A stretch of DNA of 64,000 nucleotides from an uncultured Mailhella sp. (GCF_963931295.1 NZ_OZ007001.1:930001-994000), one strand, 5' to 3'; shown: positions 1 through 9,606, counted from the first letter of the stretch. Numbers and translations are program-made. The notes: generated from the sequence alone by a model not told the origin.

Positions 1-755
1 ATCTGTTCACCGCGGGCGTCGTGCCCGGTCTGCTCATGATCTTCGGCATGATGGCCGTGTGCTTCTTCATGGCATGGAAAAACAAATGGGGCACCCTTAT
101 CTCCTTCAGTCCCACCCGCGTGATCAAAACCGGATGCCAGGCCTATCTCGGCTTCATCGCCATCTTCGTCATCATGTACGGCATTTCCAGCGGCGCTTTC
201 TCGCCCACCGAATCGGCCGCCATGTGCGTGGGCTTCTGCTTCTTCGCCGGCCTGCTCATCACCCGCGAACTCAGTCTGCGTCAGCTGCCGGAAGTGCTGT
301 TCAACTCCGGCAAGATGGTGGGCATGGTCGCTCCCCTCGTGGCCGTTTCCATGGCCATGCAGCAGGTGCTCTCCGCTCTCGGCATCGCCAGGGTCATGAA
401 CGAGGTATTCGGCGGCATGGGCTATATGGGCGTTCTGCTCTGCTCCATGGGCATCATCTTCATCGCGGGCATGGTGCTCGAATCGGTGCCCGTGGTAACC
501 ATCTTCGCTCCCATTCTGGCCCCCGTGGCCGCGGCCGCGGGCATCAATCCCATCCAGTTCGCCATGGTCGTTCTTGTGGGCACGGCCATCGGCTTCATCA
601 CGCCTCCCTTCGGTCTGAACCTCTTCGTCGTCAGCACCGTCACGGACATTCCCTACAACCGATTGCTGAAATACGTGCCGCACTACCTGTTTGCCCTGCT
701 CGCGGTATGGTTCAGCATTGCCTTCATCCCCTCGCTCTCCCTGTTCATGCTGTAG
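1..755 (+). CDS. TRAP transporter large permease (DctM-like), 3' part
   Basis: This is the C-terminal ~250 residues of the large membrane subunit of a tripartite ATP-independent periplasmic transporter, which uses an ion gradient to import organic acids or similar solutes delivered by a periplasmic binding protein. The gene is cut by the window edge; the frame is open from base 3 and reads LFTAGVVPGLLM, so the in-frame GTG at 21 is internal. Several hydrophobic segments and the late GTAIGFITPPFGLNLFV stretch are typical of DctM C-termini. A strong terminator follows, so this is the last gene of its operon; the binding protein and small permease should lie upstream outside the window. Substrate cannot be told. 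Confidence 0.88.
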   Translation, partial: LFTAGVVPGLLMIFGMMAVCFFMAWKNKWGTLISFSPTRVIKTGCQAYLGFIAIFVIMYGISSGAFSPTESAAMCVGFCFFAGLLITRELSLRQLPEVLFNSGKMVGMVAPLVAVSMAMQQVLSALGIARVMNEVFGGMGYMGVLLCSMGIIFIAGMVLESVPVVTIFAPILAPVAAAAGINPIQFAMVVLVGTAIGFITPPFGLNLFVVSTVTDIPYNRLLKYVPHYLFALLAVWFSIAFIPSLSLFML

Positions 756-776
756 CCTTTCCTCAAATCTGAACGC

Positions 777-811
777 AAAAGGCGGAACGACCAGCTCGCT
801 CCGCCTTTTTT
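777..811 (+). terminator. Rho-independent terminator of the TRAP operon
   Basis: A stem AAAAGGCGGA / TCCGCCTTTT with a 13-nt loop is followed by a T run, 22 nt after the stop codon of the TRAP permease. Confidence 0.9.
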
Positions 812-899
812 GCGCATGTCAGGGCGCGACGGCTCAACGATCCAGACTTCCGGCCTCGCTGGACATTGCCCACCCATTCGTGCCTTCCTATACGACAAA

Positions 900-925
900 G
901 GGGCGACGCCCTGCGGCATCGCCCC
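900..925 (-). terminator. Hairpin downstream of trpB
   Basis: GGGGCGA..GCC pairs with GGC..TCGCCCC around a CTGC loop, 24 nt past the trpB stop. On the minus strand it is followed only by TTTGTCG, so it is a weak intrinsic terminator at best. Confidence 0.5.
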
Positions 926-949
926 CTGTTTTCTATTCAAACAAAATTT

Positions 950-2164
950 CTACATTTTGCCCTTCAGAAGTTCGGCAATCTGGGTCACGTCCTTGTCGCC
1001 GCGGCCGGAGAGGCAGACCATGATGATCTTGTCCTTGTCCAGGGTGGGAGCCAGGCGCATGGCATGGGCCAAGGCGTGAGAGGATTCCAGCGCGGGAATG
1101 ATGCCTTCCTTGCGCGACAGCGTGAGGAACGCGTTCACGGCCTCTTCGTCGGTTACGGTCACGTATTCGGCGCGGCCGGAGTCCTTGAGCTGGCAGTGTT
1201 CCGGGCCCACGCCGGGATAGTCGAGACCTGCGGAAATGGAATACACCGGAGCCACTCCGCCGTTCTCGTCCTGAAGCAGGTAGCCGTTGAAGCCGTGCAG
1301 AATGCCGGGCGTGCCCTTGCAGAGGCTCGCGGCGTGCTGGCCGTAGCCCATGCCCTTGCCGCCGGGTTCCACGCCCACGAGCTTGACTTCCGCGTCGTCG
1401 AGGAAGCCCGCGAACATGCCGATGGAGTTGGAGCCGCCGCCCACGCACGCCACGGCGTAGTCGGGAAGCCGCCCAATCTGCTCAATGCTCTGGGCGCGGG
1501 CCTCGCGGCCGATGATGGACTGGAAATGACGCACCATGACGGGGTAGGGATGCGGGCCCACGGCGGAACCGAGCACATAGAACATGCTCGGATCGTTGAC
1601 GAAGCAGTCGAGCGCCTCGTCCACGGCCTCCTTGAGGGTGCGCTGACCGCTCATGGCCGGACGCACTTCGGCGCCCATCATGCGCATGCGGAACACGTTG
1701 AGGGCCTGCCGATGCATGTCCTCCTCGCCCATGTACACGACGCACTCCATGCCGAAGAGCGCGGCCGTGGCGGCCGTGGCCACGCCGTGCTGGCCGGCGC
1801 CGGTTTCCGCCACCAGGCGTTTTTTGCCCATGCGCTTGGCAAGCAGCACCTGACCGAGGGTATTGTTGATCTTGTGCGCGCCGAGATGGTTCAGGTCTTC
1901 GCGCTTCAGATAGATCTGCGCGCCGCCGAGTTCGCGGCTCAGATTGCGGCAGTGGAAGATGGGCGAAGGACGCCCGCAGTAGTGGGTGAACAGATCGGCG
2001 AGCTCAGCCTTGAATTCGGGATCGTCGCGATATTTAATGAAGGCGTCGTTGACTTCGTCCAGCACCTTCTTGAGGGACTCGGGAACGAACTGACCGCCGT
2101 AGGGGCCGAAGAAACCGGTTTCAAAAGCCTGGGCACAAGTCTTGCTGGATTCGGAAACGCTCAT
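950..2164 (-). CDS. trpB: Tryptophan synthase beta chain
   Basis: This enzyme condenses indole with L-serine to give L-tryptophan using pyridoxal phosphate. The 404 residues match the usual TrpB1 length. The PLP lysine is K98 in AHKINN, the glutamine-glycine segment ETGAGQHG follows, and the phosphate-binding GGGSNSIG loop is present. The ATG at 2164 has an AGAAGGAG ribosome site. No trpA or other trp gene is adjacent: hypD lies upstream, and a hairpin and the convergent TRAP gene lie downstream, so trpB appears monocistronic. Its 5' leader is a textbook trp attenuator (separate entries), so expression should rise when charged tRNA-Trp is scarce. TrpA may be encoded elsewhere, or the enzyme may salvage environmental indole; that is inference. 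Confidence 0.96.
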   Translation of the reverse strand: MSVSESSKTCAQAFETGFFGPYGGQFVPESLKKVLDEVNDAFIKYRDDPEFKAELADLFTHYCGRPSPIFHCRNLSRELGGAQIYLKREDLNHLGAHKINNTLGQVLLAKRMGKKRLVAETGAGQHGVATAATAALFGMECVVYMGEEDMHRQALNVFRMRMMGAEVRPAMSGQRTLKEAVDEALDCFVNDPSMFYVLGSAVGPHPYPVMVRHFQSIIGREARAQSIEQIGRLPDYAVACVGGGSNSIGMFAGFLDDAEVKLVGVEPGGKGMGYGQHAASLCKGTPGILHGFNGYLLQDENGGVAPVYSISAGLDYPGVGPEHCQLKDSGRAEYVTVTDEEAVNAFLTLSRKEGIIPALESSHALAHAMRLAPTLDKDKIIMVCLSGRGDKDVTQIAELLKGKM

Positions 2165-2211
2165 GACTTACTCCTTCTGTCGCGGAGTACGGCCTTTCCT
2201 CTTCCGGCTAT

Positions 2212-2295
2212 AAAAAACCGCGGCCGTTACTCCGACCGCGGTTCTCATATTTTACTTCTGATAATACTCCAGAACCCGGCCCCTTTAGCAGGGCC
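2212..2295 (-). promoter_or_regulatory. trp attenuator: pause, antiterminator and terminator hairpins
   Basis: Reading the minus strand, segment 1 GGCCC in the Trp-codon region pairs with segment 2 GGGCC to give the 1:2 pause hairpin (2278-2295). Segment 2 CCGGGTTCT (2271-2279) can instead pair with AGAACCGCGG (2236-2245) to give the 2:3 antiterminator. The 3:4 terminator is AACCGCGG / CCGCGGTT (2216-2243) followed by six T (2212-2217). The segments overlap so that 2:3 and 3:4 exclude each other, as in the enterobacterial trp leader. Stalling at the Trp codons would favour 2:3 and read-through into trpB. Confidence 0.88.
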
Positions 2296-2338
2296 ACCAC
2301 CACATGCCGGTAAAAGTTCTGGAAGCGTTCGTGTTCAT
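2285..2338 (-). CDS. trpL: trp operon leader peptide with a WWW stall motif
   Basis: A 17-codon ORF encodes MNTNASRTFTGMWWWPC, with three consecutive TGG codons near its end. It is preceded by TAAGGA about 8 nt before the ATG. Its stop codon lies inside the 1:2 pause hairpin of the attenuator. It lies 121 nt upstream of trpB and 70 nt past the hypD stop. The peptide itself is not expected to have a function; its translation senses Trp-tRNA supply. Confidence 0.88.
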   Translation of the reverse strand: MNTNASRTFTGMWWWPC

Positions 2339-2408
2339 GGGTTCATCCTTAGCGAAAAAACGCGCCCGCGTCAAGGGGTCGCCGACCTTCTTCGCGCAAA
2401 CGTGTTCT

Positions 2409-3509
2409 CTACGCGCCGCGGTAGCGATACCAGGCCGCGCAGCTTCCCTCGGTGGAAACCATGCACGGGCCGGTGGGATTCTGCGGCGTACACACCTTGC
2501 CGAACAGCGGACACTGATCCGGCGAGAGCGCCCCGCGAAGGATGTCGCCGCAGCGGCAGCCGGGAATGTGCCCCGTTTCGCCGAGTTCGATGCCGAGTCG
2601 TTCCAGGGCGTTAAATTCGCTCCACTCGTCGCGCAGGGCGAGACCGCTTTTCGGAATGTCGCCGAGGCCGCGCCAGCGGGCGTCCGCCACGCGGAACACC
2701 GTGTCCATGACGCGCCTTGCCTGCGGACTGCCTTCGGGGCTCACGGCGCGCACGTAGGTGTTGCCCACTTCCGGGCGGCCGCGGCGCAGCATGTCGAGCA
2801 TGAGGCAGAGCGCGGAAAGAATGTCGGCAGGCTCGAATCCGCCCACCACGGAAGGTCTGCCGAACTCCTTCGCCAGAAATTCAAAAGGCGCAAGTCCCAG
2901 CACCACGGCCACGTGACCGGGCAGAAGAAAGGCGTCGATGCGGTGCGCGTCGTCTTTTTCCAGCAGGGCACGCATGGCCGGAGGCACCAGCTTGTTGCAC
3001 GGAATGATGCAGAAATTGGAAAGCCCCATGCTGCGGGCGCTCATCAGCGCTCCGGCAATGACGGGGGCCGTGGTTTCAAAGCCCACGGCCGGAAACACCA
3101 CCGTGTCGCCGGGATGATCAGCCGCAAGCTTCACGGCGTCGAGCGGCGAATAGACCACCTGCACGCGCGCGCCCTCGGCCATGGCGTGCTTGAGGGAGCG
3201 GCCGTCGGGCCCGGGCACGCGCAGAAGATCGCCGAACGTGGCCACGATGACGTTCGGCTTTTCCGCGGCGCGGATGAAAGCCGCCACCTCGGAGTCGTGC
3301 GTGACGCAGACCGGACAGCCCGGGCCGGAAAGATGCTCCAGCCCCGCGGGCAGCAGGGAACGGAGACCGCTGCGGAAAATGGACACCGTATGCGTGCCGC
3401 ACACTTCCATGAAGCGCACGCCTCTGCCCAGGGCGTCGAGCTCTTCCGAGAGCCGGTCAAGCAGGGCGCGGCACAGCGCCGGATCGTGAAACGAGGAAGA
3501 AATATCCAT
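2409..3509 (-). CDS. hypD: Hydrogenase maturation protein HypD
   Basis: HypD is the [4Fe-4S] scaffold on which, with HypC, the Fe(CN)2CO unit of [NiFe] hydrogenases is assembled in the cytoplasm. Visible signatures are the EVCGTHT motif (C37, H40), GPGCPVCVT (C65, C68) and a C-terminal cysteine cluster GCRCGD...CPLFGKVC...GPCMV that ligates the cluster. I chose the ATG at 3509 (366 residues) because AGGAGG lies 5 nt before it; an in-frame ATG at 3530 is upstream of that ribosome site. No hypC, hypE or hydrogenase gene is adjacent; only trpL-trpB follows on the same strand. Confidence 0.95.
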   Translation of the reverse strand: MDISSSFHDPALCRALLDRLSEELDALGRGVRFMEVCGTHTVSIFRSGLRSLLPAGLEHLSGPGCPVCVTHDSEVAAFIRAAEKPNVIVATFGDLLRVPGPDGRSLKHAMAEGARVQVVYSPLDAVKLAADHPGDTVVFPAVGFETTAPVIAGALMSARSMGLSNFCIIPCNKLVPPAMRALLEKDDAHRIDAFLLPGHVAVVLGLAPFEFLAKEFGRPSVVGGFEPADILSALCLMLDMLRRGRPEVGNTYVRAVSPEGSPQARRVMDTVFRVADARWRGLGDIPKSGLALRDEWSEFNALERLGIELGETGHIPGCRCGDILRGALSPDQCPLFGKVCTPQNPTGPCMVSTEGSCAAWYRYRGA

Positions 3510-3563
3510 GCGGCCTCCTGAAAACTTCATTTCTCTCTGGGGTAAACGCGAGCGTCCGCCCTG

Positions 3564-3936
3564 TCAACGGGACAGGGAGCCTCGCCGTCGCTCCCCCGCT
3601 GCACCGCAGAAACGCATTGCGCCGAAAAAGGTTGCACGCCTGCGGGGGCCCTCCGAAAAGCCCGCGCGCAGCGGGCAGATCGCTCCGCCCTCCTCCCAGA
3701 GCGCCGCCTGCATGCCGCACACTTCGCCGACGCTGCCGCCCCGCGCGATGCAGCCACCAAGGACGTCGCCGAACGGCACGACGCGGGAGATGGCCGCCCT
3801 TCCCCGTCGGCAACGGAAAAGTCCGAACTTCTGCCTCTCCGTTCTGCCGGGCCGAAAAACGAAGGAGACACCGCCCCTCCTCCGCCCCGACGAAACGGTA
3901 AACGAAGTCGCCTCCGCCTACGGTCATGCAAGACAC
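3564..3936 (-). pseudogene. Possible frameshifted small gene upstream of hypD
   Basis: Two minus-strand frames read like coding sequence but are out of register. The 5' part (from 3936 or 3927) encodes MTVGGGDFVYRFVGAEEGRC and continues to about RTFPLP. The 3' part in another frame encodes VVPFGDVLGGCIARGGSVGE and onward to a stop at 3564. Both have GC-rich third positions and ordinary amino-acid mix, and they would join near 3795-3810 in a GGGGAAGGGC stretch. The sum would be about 125 residues of unknown function. It may be a decayed gene, a sequencing error or chance. No clear ribosome site is visible. The rest of the spacer up to the str promoter shows nothing. Confidence 0.3.
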
Positions 3937-4121
3937 GCGAAAGCCCGCATCCTTTCCCGAGACCGCAAAAAATCATGAATGCGCGCCGCATCCTTCTTCC
4001 CCGGCAAAGGCGATTCGTCGCTTTTTCGGACTCCGTCGGCGGGAGAGACGAGATCGCCCGCCCCGTGAAAACAATCCGCCCGCCGAAAACGCGCGGCGCA
4101 GAAAAGCCCGGAGAAAATTTC

Positions 4122-4150
4122 TTGACAAATTAATCATTCAAAGATATTTG
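4122..4150 (+). promoter_or_regulatory. Promoter of the str operon
   Basis: A perfect TTGACA (4122-4127) is followed after 17 nt by TATTTG (4145-4150) in an unusually AT-rich patch, about 47 nt before the rpsL start. The AT patch contrasts with the GC-rich surroundings. Confidence 0.75.
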
Positions 4151-4196
4151 ATATCGTTCTTTGGCCTAACTTTGTGTTTTTATTTTGGAGGAACAC

Positions 4197-4571
4197 ATGC
4201 CTACTATTCAGCAGCTTATCCGTATCGAACGGAAGAAGGTGGTGAAGAGAAAGAAGACCCCGGCCCTGCAGGAATGCCCCCAGCGCCGCGGCGTGTGCAC
4301 CCGCGTGTACACCACCACCCCCAAGAAGCCTAACTCCGCTCTTCGTAAGGTCGCCCGTGTGCGCCTGACCAACGGCATCGAAGTTTCGGCTTACATCCCC
4401 GGCGAAGGCCACAACCTTCAGGAACACTCCGTCGTGATGATCCGCGGCGGCCGTGTGAAGGACCTTCCCGGTGTCCGTTACCACATCGTTCGTGGTACCC
4501 TGGACACCTCCGGCGTGCAGGATCGCCGTCAGCGTCGTTCCAAGTACGGCGCCAAGCGTCCCAAGAACTGA
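4197..4571 (+). CDS. rpsL: 30S ribosomal protein S12
   Basis: S12 sits at the decoding centre of the small subunit. The 124-residue product has the hallmark [20 protein letters not shown] region and [13 protein letters not shown] loop; K43 and K88, the usual streptomycin-resistance positions, are both lysine. The ATG at 4197 follows TTTTGGAGG; an in-frame TTG at 4185 overlaps that ribosome site and is not the start. It is the first gene of rpsL-rpsG-fusA. Confidence 0.98.
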   Translation: MPTIQQLIRIERKKVVKRKKTPALQECPQRRGVCTRVYTTTPKKPNSALRKVARVRLTNGIEVSAYIPGEGHNLQEHSVVMIRGGRVKDLPGVRYHIVRGTLDTSGVQDRRQRRSKYGAKRPKN

Positions 4572-4649
4572 TCCTAGAGCGAACGCTCCATTTTTATGGT
4601 CTCTCAGTGGTTCTGAAGGCCATTCCAACTTGTTTACGGAGGAATCACC

Positions 4650-5120
4650 ATGCCCCGCAAAGGTCCCATTGCAAAAAGGGAAATCTTGCCCGATCCTATT
4701 TACAACAGCCGCCTCGTGGCCCGCTTCGTGAACCGTCTCATGTACGACGGCAAGAAGGGCCCCGCGGAAACCATCTTCTACCGTTCGCTTGAAATCCTCG
4801 GCGAAAAGACCGGTGAAGACGCTCTGCACGCTTTCGAGAAGGCTGTGGAAAACGTGAAGCCCCACGTTGAAGTCAAGTCCCGTCGCGTCGGCGGCGCCAA
4901 CTATCAGGTGCCCGTCGAAGTGCGTCCCGAACGCCAGATCTCCCTGGCTCTGCGCTGGCTCATCACCTATTCCCGCGCCCGCGGCGAAAAGGGCATGATC
5001 GCCAAGCTCTCCGCCGAACTCATCGACGCCTTCAACAACCGTGGTGGTTCCGTGAAGAAGAAGGAAGACACCCACCGCATGGCCGAAGCCAACAAGGCTT
5101 TCGCTCATTTCCGCTGGTAG
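4650..5120 (+). CDS. rpsG: 30S ribosomal protein S7
   Basis: S7 nucleates assembly of the 30S head by binding the 3' major domain of 16S rRNA. The 156-residue length is standard and the N-terminal [20 protein letters not shown] and the late [20 protein letters not shown] are family-typical. A GGAGGAATCACC site precedes the ATG. It follows rpsL by 78 nt and precedes fusA by 6 nt, the conserved str order. Confidence 0.98.
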   Translation: MPRKGPIAKREILPDPIYNSRLVARFVNRLMYDGKKGPAETIFYRSLEILGEKTGEDALHAFEKAVENVKPHVEVKSRRVGGANYQVPVEVRPERQISLALRWLITYSRARGEKGMIAKLSAELIDAFNNRGGSVKKKEDTHRMAEANKAFAHFRW

Positions 5121-5126
5121 GCCGCC

Positions 5127-7202
5127 ATGTCGAACCGTACCTTTGAAATCAAGGATCTGCGCAATATCGGCATCATGGCCCATATTGACGCCGGCAAGAC
5201 GACGACCACCGAACGCATCCTTTTCTACACCGGCGTGAACCACAAGATTGGTGAAACGCACGAAGGCGAGTCCACCATGGACTGGATGGAACAGGAAAAG
5301 GAACGCGGCATCACCATCACTTCCGCCGCCACCCACTGCCAGTGGAAGGGCCGCACCATCAACATCATCGACACCCCCGGACACGTGGACTTCACCATTG
5401 AAGTGGAACGTTCCCTGCGCGTGCTCGACGGTGCCGTGGCCGTGTTCGACGGCGTGAACGGCGTGGAACCCCAGTCTGAAACGGTGTGGCGTCAGGCCAA
5501 CCGCTACAACGTGCCCCGCATCTGCTTCATCAACAAGATGGACAGAATCGGCGCCGACTTCTTCCATTCCGTGCAGACCATCCATGATCGTCTGAAGGCC
5601 AACCCCGTCATGCTGCAGCTGCCCATCGGCCACGAAGACGAATTCCGCGGCGTGGTGGACCTCATCAAGGGCAAGGCCATCATGTTCGACAAGGACAGCA
5701 AGGGCTCCAAGTTCTGGGAAGAGGAAATTCCCGCCGACCTCATGGATCTCTATGAGGAAAAGCGCCTGGAAATGATGGAAGCCGTGGCCGAAGAAGACGA
5801 AGCCATGATGGAAAAGTACCTCGAAGAAGGTACGCTTTCCGAAGAGGATCTGCGTTACTGCATCCGCAAGGCCACCATCGCCCAGACCATCGTGCCCGTG
5901 CTGTGCGGCACCGCCTTCCGCAACGTGGGCGTGCAGCCCCTGCTCGACGCCATCGTGGACTACCTGCCTTCTCCGCTCGACATCGAGCAGATGAAGGGCA
6001 CGAATCCCAACACCGGCGAAGAAGTGGCCTGCCCCGCCGACGACAAGGCTCCTCTGGCCGGCCTCGTGTTCAAGCTGGCCGCCGACCCCTACATCGGCCA
6101 CCTCTCCTTCTTCCGCGTGTACTCCGGCTATGTGGAACCCGGCATGTCCGTGCTGAACTCCACCTCCGGCAAGACCGAACGCATCGGCCGTATCGTGCGC
6201 ATGCACGCCAACAAGCGTGAAGAAATCAAGTGGGCCGGCGCCGGCGACATCGTCGCTCTCGTGGGCCTCAAGAACGTCTCCACCGGCGACACCCTCTGCC
6301 ACGACGACGCTCCCGTGGTTCTGGAATCCCTGGACATCCCGGATCCCGTCATCCAGGTCGCCATCGAACCCAAGACCAAGGCCGACCGCGACGCTCTGTC
6401 CGCCGCCCTCAACAAGCTCTCCAAGGAAGATCCTTCCTTCCGCGTGACGGGCGACGAGGAAACCGGTCAGACCCTCATCGCCGGCATGGGCGAGCTGCAC
6501 CTCGACATCATCGTCGACCGCCTCACCCGTGAATTCAACGTGAACGCCAACGTGGGCAAGCCTCAGGTGGCGTATCGCGAAACCATCACCAAACCCTCCA
6601 AGTCCGACACCAAGTACGCCAAGCAGTCCGGCGGTCGCGGTCAGTACGGTCACGCCGTCATCGAGATCGAGCCGAATCCTGGCAAGGGCTACGAGTTCAT
6701 CAACTCCATCACCGGCGGCGTCATTCCCAAGGAATACATCCCCGCCATCGACAAGGGTATTCAGGACGCCCTGAAGAGCGGCGTGCTTGCCGGCTATCCC
6801 GCCGTCGACGTGAAGGTCAACCTCGTGTTCGGTTCCTACCACGAAGTGGACTCCTCCGAACAGGCCTTCTACGTGACCGGCTCCATGGCCATCAAGGACG
6901 CCATGCGCAAGGCCAGCCCCGTGCTGCTGGAACCCATCATGAGCGTGGAAGTGGTGACTCCCGAAGACTACCTCGGCGACGTCATGGGCGACCTCAACGG
7001 TCGTCGCGGCAAGGTGCAGGCCATGGAAGCCCGCGCCGGCGCCCAGGTTATCAGCTGCTTCGTGCCGCTGTCCGAAATGTTCGGCTACGCTACCGACCTG
7101 CGCTCCCGCACTCAGGGCCGCGCCACCTTCAGCATGCAGTTCGACCACTACGAAAAAGTGCCGGCCAGCATTTCTGAAGAACTGGTAGCCAAGAAGAAAT
7201 AA
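5127..7202 (+). CDS. fusA: Elongation factor G
   Basis: EF-G is the GTPase that drives ribosomal translocation. The 691 residues contain the P-loop [14 protein letters not shown] near residue 20, the DTPGHVDFT switch II, NKMDR for guanine recognition, and domains II-V ending in a glutamate- and lysine-containing tail. It begins 6 nt after the rpsG stop, probably with translational coupling (GGTAGG around the rpsG stop). tufA does not follow; a terminator ends the operon here. Confidence 0.98.
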   Translation: MSNRTFEIKDLRNIGIMAHIDAGKTTTTERILFYTGVNHKIGETHEGESTMDWMEQEKERGITITSAATHCQWKGRTINIIDTPGHVDFTIEVERSLRVLDGAVAVFDGVNGVEPQSETVWRQANRYNVPRICFINKMDRIGADFFHSVQTIHDRLKANPVMLQLPIGHEDEFRGVVDLIKGKAIMFDKDSKGSKFWEEEIPADLMDLYEEKRLEMMEAVAEEDEAMMEKYLEEGTLSEEDLRYCIRKATIAQTIVPVLCGTAFRNVGVQPLLDAIVDYLPSPLDIEQMKGTNPNTGEEVACPADDKAPLAGLVFKLAADPYIGHLSFFRVYSGYVEPGMSVLNSTSGKTERIGRIVRMHANKREEIKWAGAGDIVALVGLKNVSTGDTLCHDDAPVVLESLDIPDPVIQVAIEPKTKADRDALSAALNKLSKEDPSFRVTGDEETGQTLIAGMGELHLDIIVDRLTREFNVNANVGKPQVAYRETITKPSKSDTKYAKQSGGRGQYGHAVIEIEPNPGKGYEFINSITGGVIPKEYIPAIDKGIQDALKSGVLAGYPAVDVKVNLVFGSYHEVDSSEQAFYVTGSMAIKDAMRKASPVLLEPIMSVEVVTPEDYLGDVMGDLNGRRGKVQAMEARAGAQVISCFVPLSEMFGYATDLRSRTQGRATFSMQFDHYEKVPASISEELVAKKK

Positions 7203-7234
7203 GCAGGGATTTCCCTGACAGGCCAAAGAACTCG

Positions 7235-7268
7235 AAGGCCGGGGCGCAAGCTCCGGCCTTCTCTTTTG
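7235..7268 (+). terminator. Terminator of the str operon
   Basis: Twelve-base-pair stem GAAGGCCGGGGC / GCTCCGGCCTTC with a GCAA tetraloop, then TCTTTT. It ends 12 nt before the next gene, so the acetyltransferase ribosome site comes just after it. Confidence 0.85.
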
Positions 7269-7279
7269 CGGAGAACGAC

Positions 7280-7864
7280 ATGACAGAACGGGAAAAAATG
7301 ATCGCCGGCCTCCCCTACAGCGTGCTGGATGAAGAGCTCATACATCTGCACCGCGCCTGCGTGGACGCCTGCGTTCTGTGCGACTCCATTCTTCCTTCAA
7401 AGCTGGAAGAGCGCAGGGAAAAACTCAGACGCATTCTCGGCCGCACGGGAGAAAACTTCCTCATAGAGCCCGGCTTTCGCTGTGATTACGGCTTCAACAT
7501 CGAGCTTGGCGAAAACTTCTTTGCCAACTACGGACTCGTGGTGCTCGACTGCGCCCCCGTCACCTTCGGGAAAAACTGCTTCATCGGGCCGCAGTGCGGC
7601 ATCTACACCGCCGTGCATCCGCTGGACGCCCGGGAGCGCGCCGCAGGCGTGGAATGGGCAAAACCCGTCACCGTGGGCGACGACGTATGGTTCGGCGGAC
7701 ACGTCACCGTTCTGCCGGGCGTCAACATCGGCGACGGAGCCGTCATCGGCGCAGGCAGCGTGGTCACGCACAGCATTCCCGCGCGAGTGGTGGCGGCGGG
7801 CAATCCCTGCCGCGTGCTGCGCCCCATTGAAAAGAGTCCCGTTTCAGGCCGCAGCGTTGACTAA
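7280..7864 (+). CDS. Maltose/galactoside O-acetyltransferase family protein
   Basis: A left-handed beta-helix acetyltransferase of the Maa/LacA/NodL group, which moves an acetyl group from acetyl-CoA to a sugar hydroxyl. The 194 residues show an N-terminal helical Mac domain (about 1-55), then hexapeptide repeats; the catalytic histidine is H113 in TAVHPLD, and GAGSVVTHSIPARVVAAGNP closes the helix. GGAGAAC precedes the ATG by 4 nt. The real acceptor sugar is unknown. The OsmC-like gene follows in the same direction. Confidence 0.9.
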   Translation: MTEREKMIAGLPYSVLDEELIHLHRACVDACVLCDSILPSKLEERREKLRRILGRTGENFLIEPGFRCDYGFNIELGENFFANYGLVVLDCAPVTFGKNCFIGPQCGIYTAVHPLDARERAAGVEWAKPVTVGDDVWFGGHVTVLPGVNIGDGAVIGAGSVVTHSIPARVVAAGNPCRVLRPIEKSPVSGRSVD

Positions 7865-7950
7865 ACGCGCGTATGCCGCTATTGCTTGCTCCAAATCAAC
7901 CGCAGCTGTCGGACGCTCCGGCGTCCCGCACCAAGCAAAGGAGTTCGCTC

Positions 7951-8361
7951 ATGGCCAACATGAAAGCCAAATATCTCGGCGACCTGCGCGTCGAATGCAC
8001 GCATCTTGCCAGCGGAACCACCATCGTCACCGACGCCCCCGTGGACAATCAGGGCAAGGGCGAGGCCTTTTCCCCCACCGATCTGTGCTCCACGGCTCTG
8101 GCCGCCTGCGCCATGACCATCATCGGCATTTACGCCAAACAGCACGACGTGGACGTGACCGGCACGGAAATTTCCATCACCAAGGTCATGAGCGCCAATC
8201 CCCGCCGCATCGGCAAAATAGAAGTCGTGTTCGACATGCCCGACCGTGAATACACCGATCGCCAGAAGGCCGCCATCGAGCACTGCGCGCACAGCTGCCC
8301 CGTGCATCTGAGCCTGCATCCTGACGTGGAACAGGAATTCGTTTTCCGCTGGAAGCACTGA
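7951..8361 (+). CDS. OsmC/Ohr family peroxiredoxin-like protein
   Basis: OsmC-like proteins reduce organic hydroperoxides with two cysteines, though many family members are uncharacterised. This 136-residue protein has the first cysteine region STALAACAMT and the second in CAHSCPVHLSL, with the sheet-helix-sheet order of the fold. I chose the ATG at 7951 because AAAGGAG precedes it by about 7 nt; the frame is open upstream to 7873 but that part is low-quality. It sits 86 nt after the acetyltransferase and ends in a strong terminator. Confidence 0.88.
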   Translation: MANMKAKYLGDLRVECTHLASGTTIVTDAPVDNQGKGEAFSPTDLCSTALAACAMTIIGIYAKQHDVDVTGTEISITKVMSANPRRIGKIEVVFDMPDREYTDRQKAAIEHCAHSCPVHLSLHPDVEQEFVFRWKH

Positions 8362-8388
8362 TTATGCGCCGCCTCTGCGGCGATACTG

Positions 8389-8420
8389 CGGCCTGCGTCA
8401 ACATGCGCAGGCCGTTTTTT
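8389..8420 (+). terminator. Terminator after the OsmC-like gene
   Basis: Nine-base-pair stem CGGCCTGCG / CGCAGGCCG, 8-nt loop, then TTTTTT. Confidence 0.93.
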
Positions 8421-9570
8421 ATCCTTCGCCCGGCAGACGCCGGACTTTTCGCGACGTGAGTCTCCCCCGCGTCATCATGCTGCTCTGCCTGTCGTGCACG
8501 ACTTTTCCGCCTCTTTTCCAGCGGGCATTCGCCGTTCTCACCGAGTCCCGTCGTCCTTTATCCGTCGTCCGCACTTCGTCCCCGCCTTGCCGTCTTCCTT
8601 CCCGCACTGCGACTCGAATGATGCCCCTGCAAACACTGCCGAGGATCACGACTCGGCGCTTGCAGGCGAGTTCAGATGCAAAGGCTCCGCCTCAATGCAG
8701 AAGATCCGCGCGGCCCGACTCTGAACAACTTCGGTTCTCTGTGCAGTTCCGGAGCTCTGCGCGCCTTTTCAGAAAAATGCATTTGCCGGTTCACTGCCGC
8801 CAAAATATTTTTGCGCCTCCATCGCATGAAAAGACAAAATCTCTCCGAGATTGCGCAGCCTTGTCCTGCGCACGACGGAAACATCGCTTCTGACTGCGCG
8901 AGCTGTTGGCTCCGCTATGAAGGGATGCTATCCCTTGCGCCGAAAGCGTGACTTCGCAGACGTTTCTCCCCGCACGTCTGCCGCTCTCCTGTCGTCGCTC
9001 CCGTACTTTTCTGGCTGATGCCGCGCCATGGATGTGCCTCCTGCTCTGACAAGGCCGCTTTTGTCCGCACCAACGTTTCTCCTCCGCGCTCGTGCCGCTT
9101 TTTTATCGCCCCTTTCTCTCACGATCTCGATTCGTCCCCGCAGAGCGGACGCGCCACACGCCCTCTCTTCCTCATCCCAGCTTTCGAGGCCTCGGCACTC
9201 CTCCCCCTTCTTTCTTCCACGCTCATTTTCTCCTGCCGCCCCTTCTGCCGTCGCGCGATCTTTCCGGCCGCGCTCTCTGGACGCGACGACGCAAAGGTCA
9301 ATCCGCTCCCCGGTATCATCCTTCTCCCGGCACGGCCTGCGCATGCCGCCTTTTTCCCCTGGTTCCTCATGCCCCCTCATCCCCGTAAAGAGCAGGCTCC
9401 CAAATATTCCGCCCGACGACGCCGAGCTCCCGCAGGCTTCGTGCGCCTTCCCGCCTTTGCCTTGCGCCCTCACTCCGCGTCCGCCTTCCGACTGCATCCC
9501 TTCCCCTTTGCCCCCGGGCATTCGTTCCGACTGCAACCGACATGCTTTCGTCCCGCTGCATCTCCATACG
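8421..9570 (+). other. 1.15-kb gene-free, pyrimidine-rich spacer
   Basis: No open frame here has a convincing ribosome site, codon pattern or recognisable motif. The plus strand is markedly rich in C and T and poor in A (clear from 8456 to 9560), so minus-strand frames translate to low-complexity Arg/Gly/Glu-rich text. It lies between two convergent terminators. It could hold a decayed gene or an unrecognised RNA; I see no long hairpin series or tandem repeat. Confidence 0.6.
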
Positions 9571-9606
9571 CAAAAGGCCCGCCTGCTGATGCAGACGGGC
9601 CTTTGC
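9571..9606 (-). terminator. Terminator of uspA
   Basis: The minus strand folds as AAAGGCCCG / CGGGCCTTT with an inner TCTGC / GCAGG pairing, followed by TTTTG. It lies 18 nt past the uspA stop. Confidence 0.7.

Noticed and set aside
4134..7226. A 1,030-codon minus-strand open frame opposite rpsL, rpsG and fusA
   Set aside because: It is the antisense of three certain genes; its His/Gly/Val-rich translation is typical of shadow frames in GC-rich DNA.
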